The notes beneath the pieces were generated by a model. The model had not been told where the DNA came from, ran no database searches, and saw only the letters and a program-made list of their open reading frames with translations. From assembly GCA_025353525.1 (NCBI GenBank), contig JANXOO010000436.1, positions 1 through 6,113 on the forward strand: a stretch of DNA of 6,113 bases. Reading direction: 5' to 3'. A program made the position numbers and the translations under genes. This document shows, piece after piece, positions 4,911-6,113 of this stretch. Numbering within the stretch: position 1 is the stretch's first letter; every line of letters starts with the position of its first letter. The stretch is from Schlesneria sp. Lineage in GTDB: Bacteria; Planctomycetota; Planctomycetia; Planctomycetales; Planctomycetaceae.

Positions 4911-6077
4911 ATGCCGTTTGCAGCCGCAGCGTCTGAAAAGACGAGTTTGAGCGTCGCGATACAGGAAACCGGACAGATTGTTTCCGGCGAATTGGGCCGT
5001 ACCCCTGATTTGACGTTTGCGTTCGTCTCGCCCCATCACGCCCGTAGTTTTACGTCGATGGCAGCGTCGATCCGCGAACGACTCGGCGGCGGACTGTTGC
5101 TTGCCTGTACTGGCGAAACCGTTATCTGCGGATCGCGAGAACACGAGGACTGCCCGGCATTCTCGCTTTGGAGCGGTGTGTTACCCGGTGCGGACCTTGT
5201 CCCGTTTCAGTTGGAGTTCGAAGAAACTCCTGACGGAATTATGTGTAGCGGACTTCCTGACGACCTGGGAACCCGTGCTGCGGACACGCGCGCTGTGCTG
5301 TTGCTGAGCGAACCGTTTTCGTCGGTACCCCAGTCGGTTCTGGATCTACTCGCCGACGAACTTCCGAATGTCCCGGTGATCGGTGGCCAGGCCAGCGGAG
5401 GCAATCCGGGCGAAAACCGCTTGTTCATGAACGACCGCGAGATCGATCGCGGGGCCATCGGAGTTGTCATACGGGGCGGTCCTCAAATCAGGTCTGTCGT
5501 TTCGCAAGGCTGTCGACCGATCGGAGCCCCCTATGTCGTGACGAAGGCCGAACGCAACGTGGTCTATGAGTTGGGAGGGGCACCTCCGATGCAGCGACTG
5601 CAAGAGATTTATCAGGTTTTGCCACCTCGCGATCAAAAGCTGGTTGAAGGGGGCGTTCATATCGGGATCGCCCTGAATGAATACCAGGAATCGTTTCACC
5701 GGGGCGACTTTCTGATTCTCAACGTGGTCGGGGTCGACAAAAAGACCGGGGCACTCAAGGCGGGTGGACTGATCCGCGTCGGGCAAACGGTTCAGTTCCA
5801 GATTCGGGACGGAGAAACGGCTGATGCCGACCTGAAACGACTTTTGGAACGCTATTCGACCGAACATCCCCGATTGCCCGCAGCCGGTTTGCTTTTCAGT
5901 TGCAACGGTCGCGGCTCGCGCATGTTTACGACGGTCGACCATGATGCGACGACCATCCAGCAACATCTGGGACCGCTGCCTCTGGCCGGAATTTTTGCTC
6001 AGGGTGAACTGGGGCCCGTCGGCGGCAAGAACTATATTCACGGGTTTACCGCCAGCATTGCTCTGTTCGAGGAATGA
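4911..6077 (+). CDS. FIST N- and C-domain sensory protein (stand-alone)
   Basis: The 388-residue protein has FIST N-terminal and C-terminal domains and nothing else. FIST domains were described as sensory modules in signal-transduction proteins, proposed to bind small ligands such as amino acids. The N domain (about 1-212) shows MPFAAAAS, FVSPHHARSF with H42-H43, and the glycine-rich VIGGQASGG (158-164), followed by DREIDRGAIGVVIRGG. The C domain (about 213-388) shows ELGGAPPMQRLQEIYQVLP, RGDFLILNVVGVD, LLFSCNGRGSRMF with C331, and AQGELGPVGGKNYIHGFTASIAL (split over 363-385) near the end, all typical of the family. There is no signal peptide, membrane segment, kinase, GGDEF or methyl-accepting domain, so it is probably cytosolic and would need a partner for output. 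The gene has its own 340-bp upstream region and is probably separately transcribed. The stop is TGA 6075-6077; the remaining 36 bp show nothing. Confidence 0.88.
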   Translation: MPFAAAASEKTSLSVAIQETGQIVSGELGRTPDLTFAFVSPHHARSFTSMAASIRERLGGGLLLACTGETVICGSREHEDCPAFSLWSGVLPGADLVPFQLEFEETPDGIMCSGLPDDLGTRAADTRAVLLLSEPFSSVPQSVLDLLADELPNVPVIGGQASGGNPGENRLFMNDREIDRGAIGVVIRGGPQIRSVVSQGCRPIGAPYVVTKAERNVVYELGGAPPMQRLQEIYQVLPPRDQKLVEGGVHIGIALNEYQESFHRGDFLILNVVGVDKKTGALKAGGLIRVGQTVQFQIRDGETADADLKRLLERYSTEHPRLPAAGLLFSCNGRGSRMFTTVDHDATTIQQHLGPLPLAGIFAQGELGPVGGKNYIHGFTASIALFEE

Positions 6078-6113
6078 CATCAAACGGGTGGATTCTGCAT
6101 TTATCGGGATGAG

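Noticed and set aside
5346..6083. Minus-strand open frame of 245 codons.
   Set aside because: It lies opposite the FIST gene, whose plus-strand protein carries clear family motifs; the minus-strand product has none.

Overview
The window most resembles chromosomal DNA of a planctomycete. The reasons are the style of the ECF-type sigma factor, a small Cys-rich protein that resembles planctomycete conserved hypotheticals as I remember them, moderately high GC, and mostly housekeeping genes in short transcription units. The lineage is inferred from protein character only; no database was searched.

Layout. On the minus strand lie a small putative zinc-binding protein (737-1099) and, 42 bp downstream of it, an ECF-like sigma-70 factor (1-694, cut by the window edge). 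The part of the sigma gene nearest the edge runs into a hairpin-bearing GGTGGGACCAGC-type sequence that looks like a dispersed repeat. A divergent intergenic region (1100-1253) separates this pair from a plus-strand unit: a CnoX/YbbN-type thioredoxin-TPR chaperedoxin (1254-2114), then after 20 bp a CPBP-family intramembrane protease (2135-3046, TTG start). Next comes an unusual repeat-rich intergenic region (3042-3285). It holds a 23-bp perfect inverted repeat whose left arm contains the stop codon of the protease gene, and a 4 x 20-bp tandem array that continues from the right arm and ends just before the ribosome binding site of tyrS (3305-4570, tyrosyl-tRNA synthetase with a C-terminal S4 domain). 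A 340-bp gene-free stretch with two stacked GC-rich hairpins precedes a stand-alone FIST-domain sensory protein (4911-6077).

Function. CnoX (protection of proteins from oxidation and aggregation) beside a membrane protease suggests a protein quality-control pair, and the divergent sigma factor plus Cys-rich protein could be a regulatory pair; both links are inferred from position. tyrS is housekeeping. The FIST protein is a probable small-ligand sensor without an attached output domain. No defence system, CRISPR, prophage, tRNA or rRNA was found. The least explained material is the 3042-3285 repeat element and the structured leader at 4809-4853.
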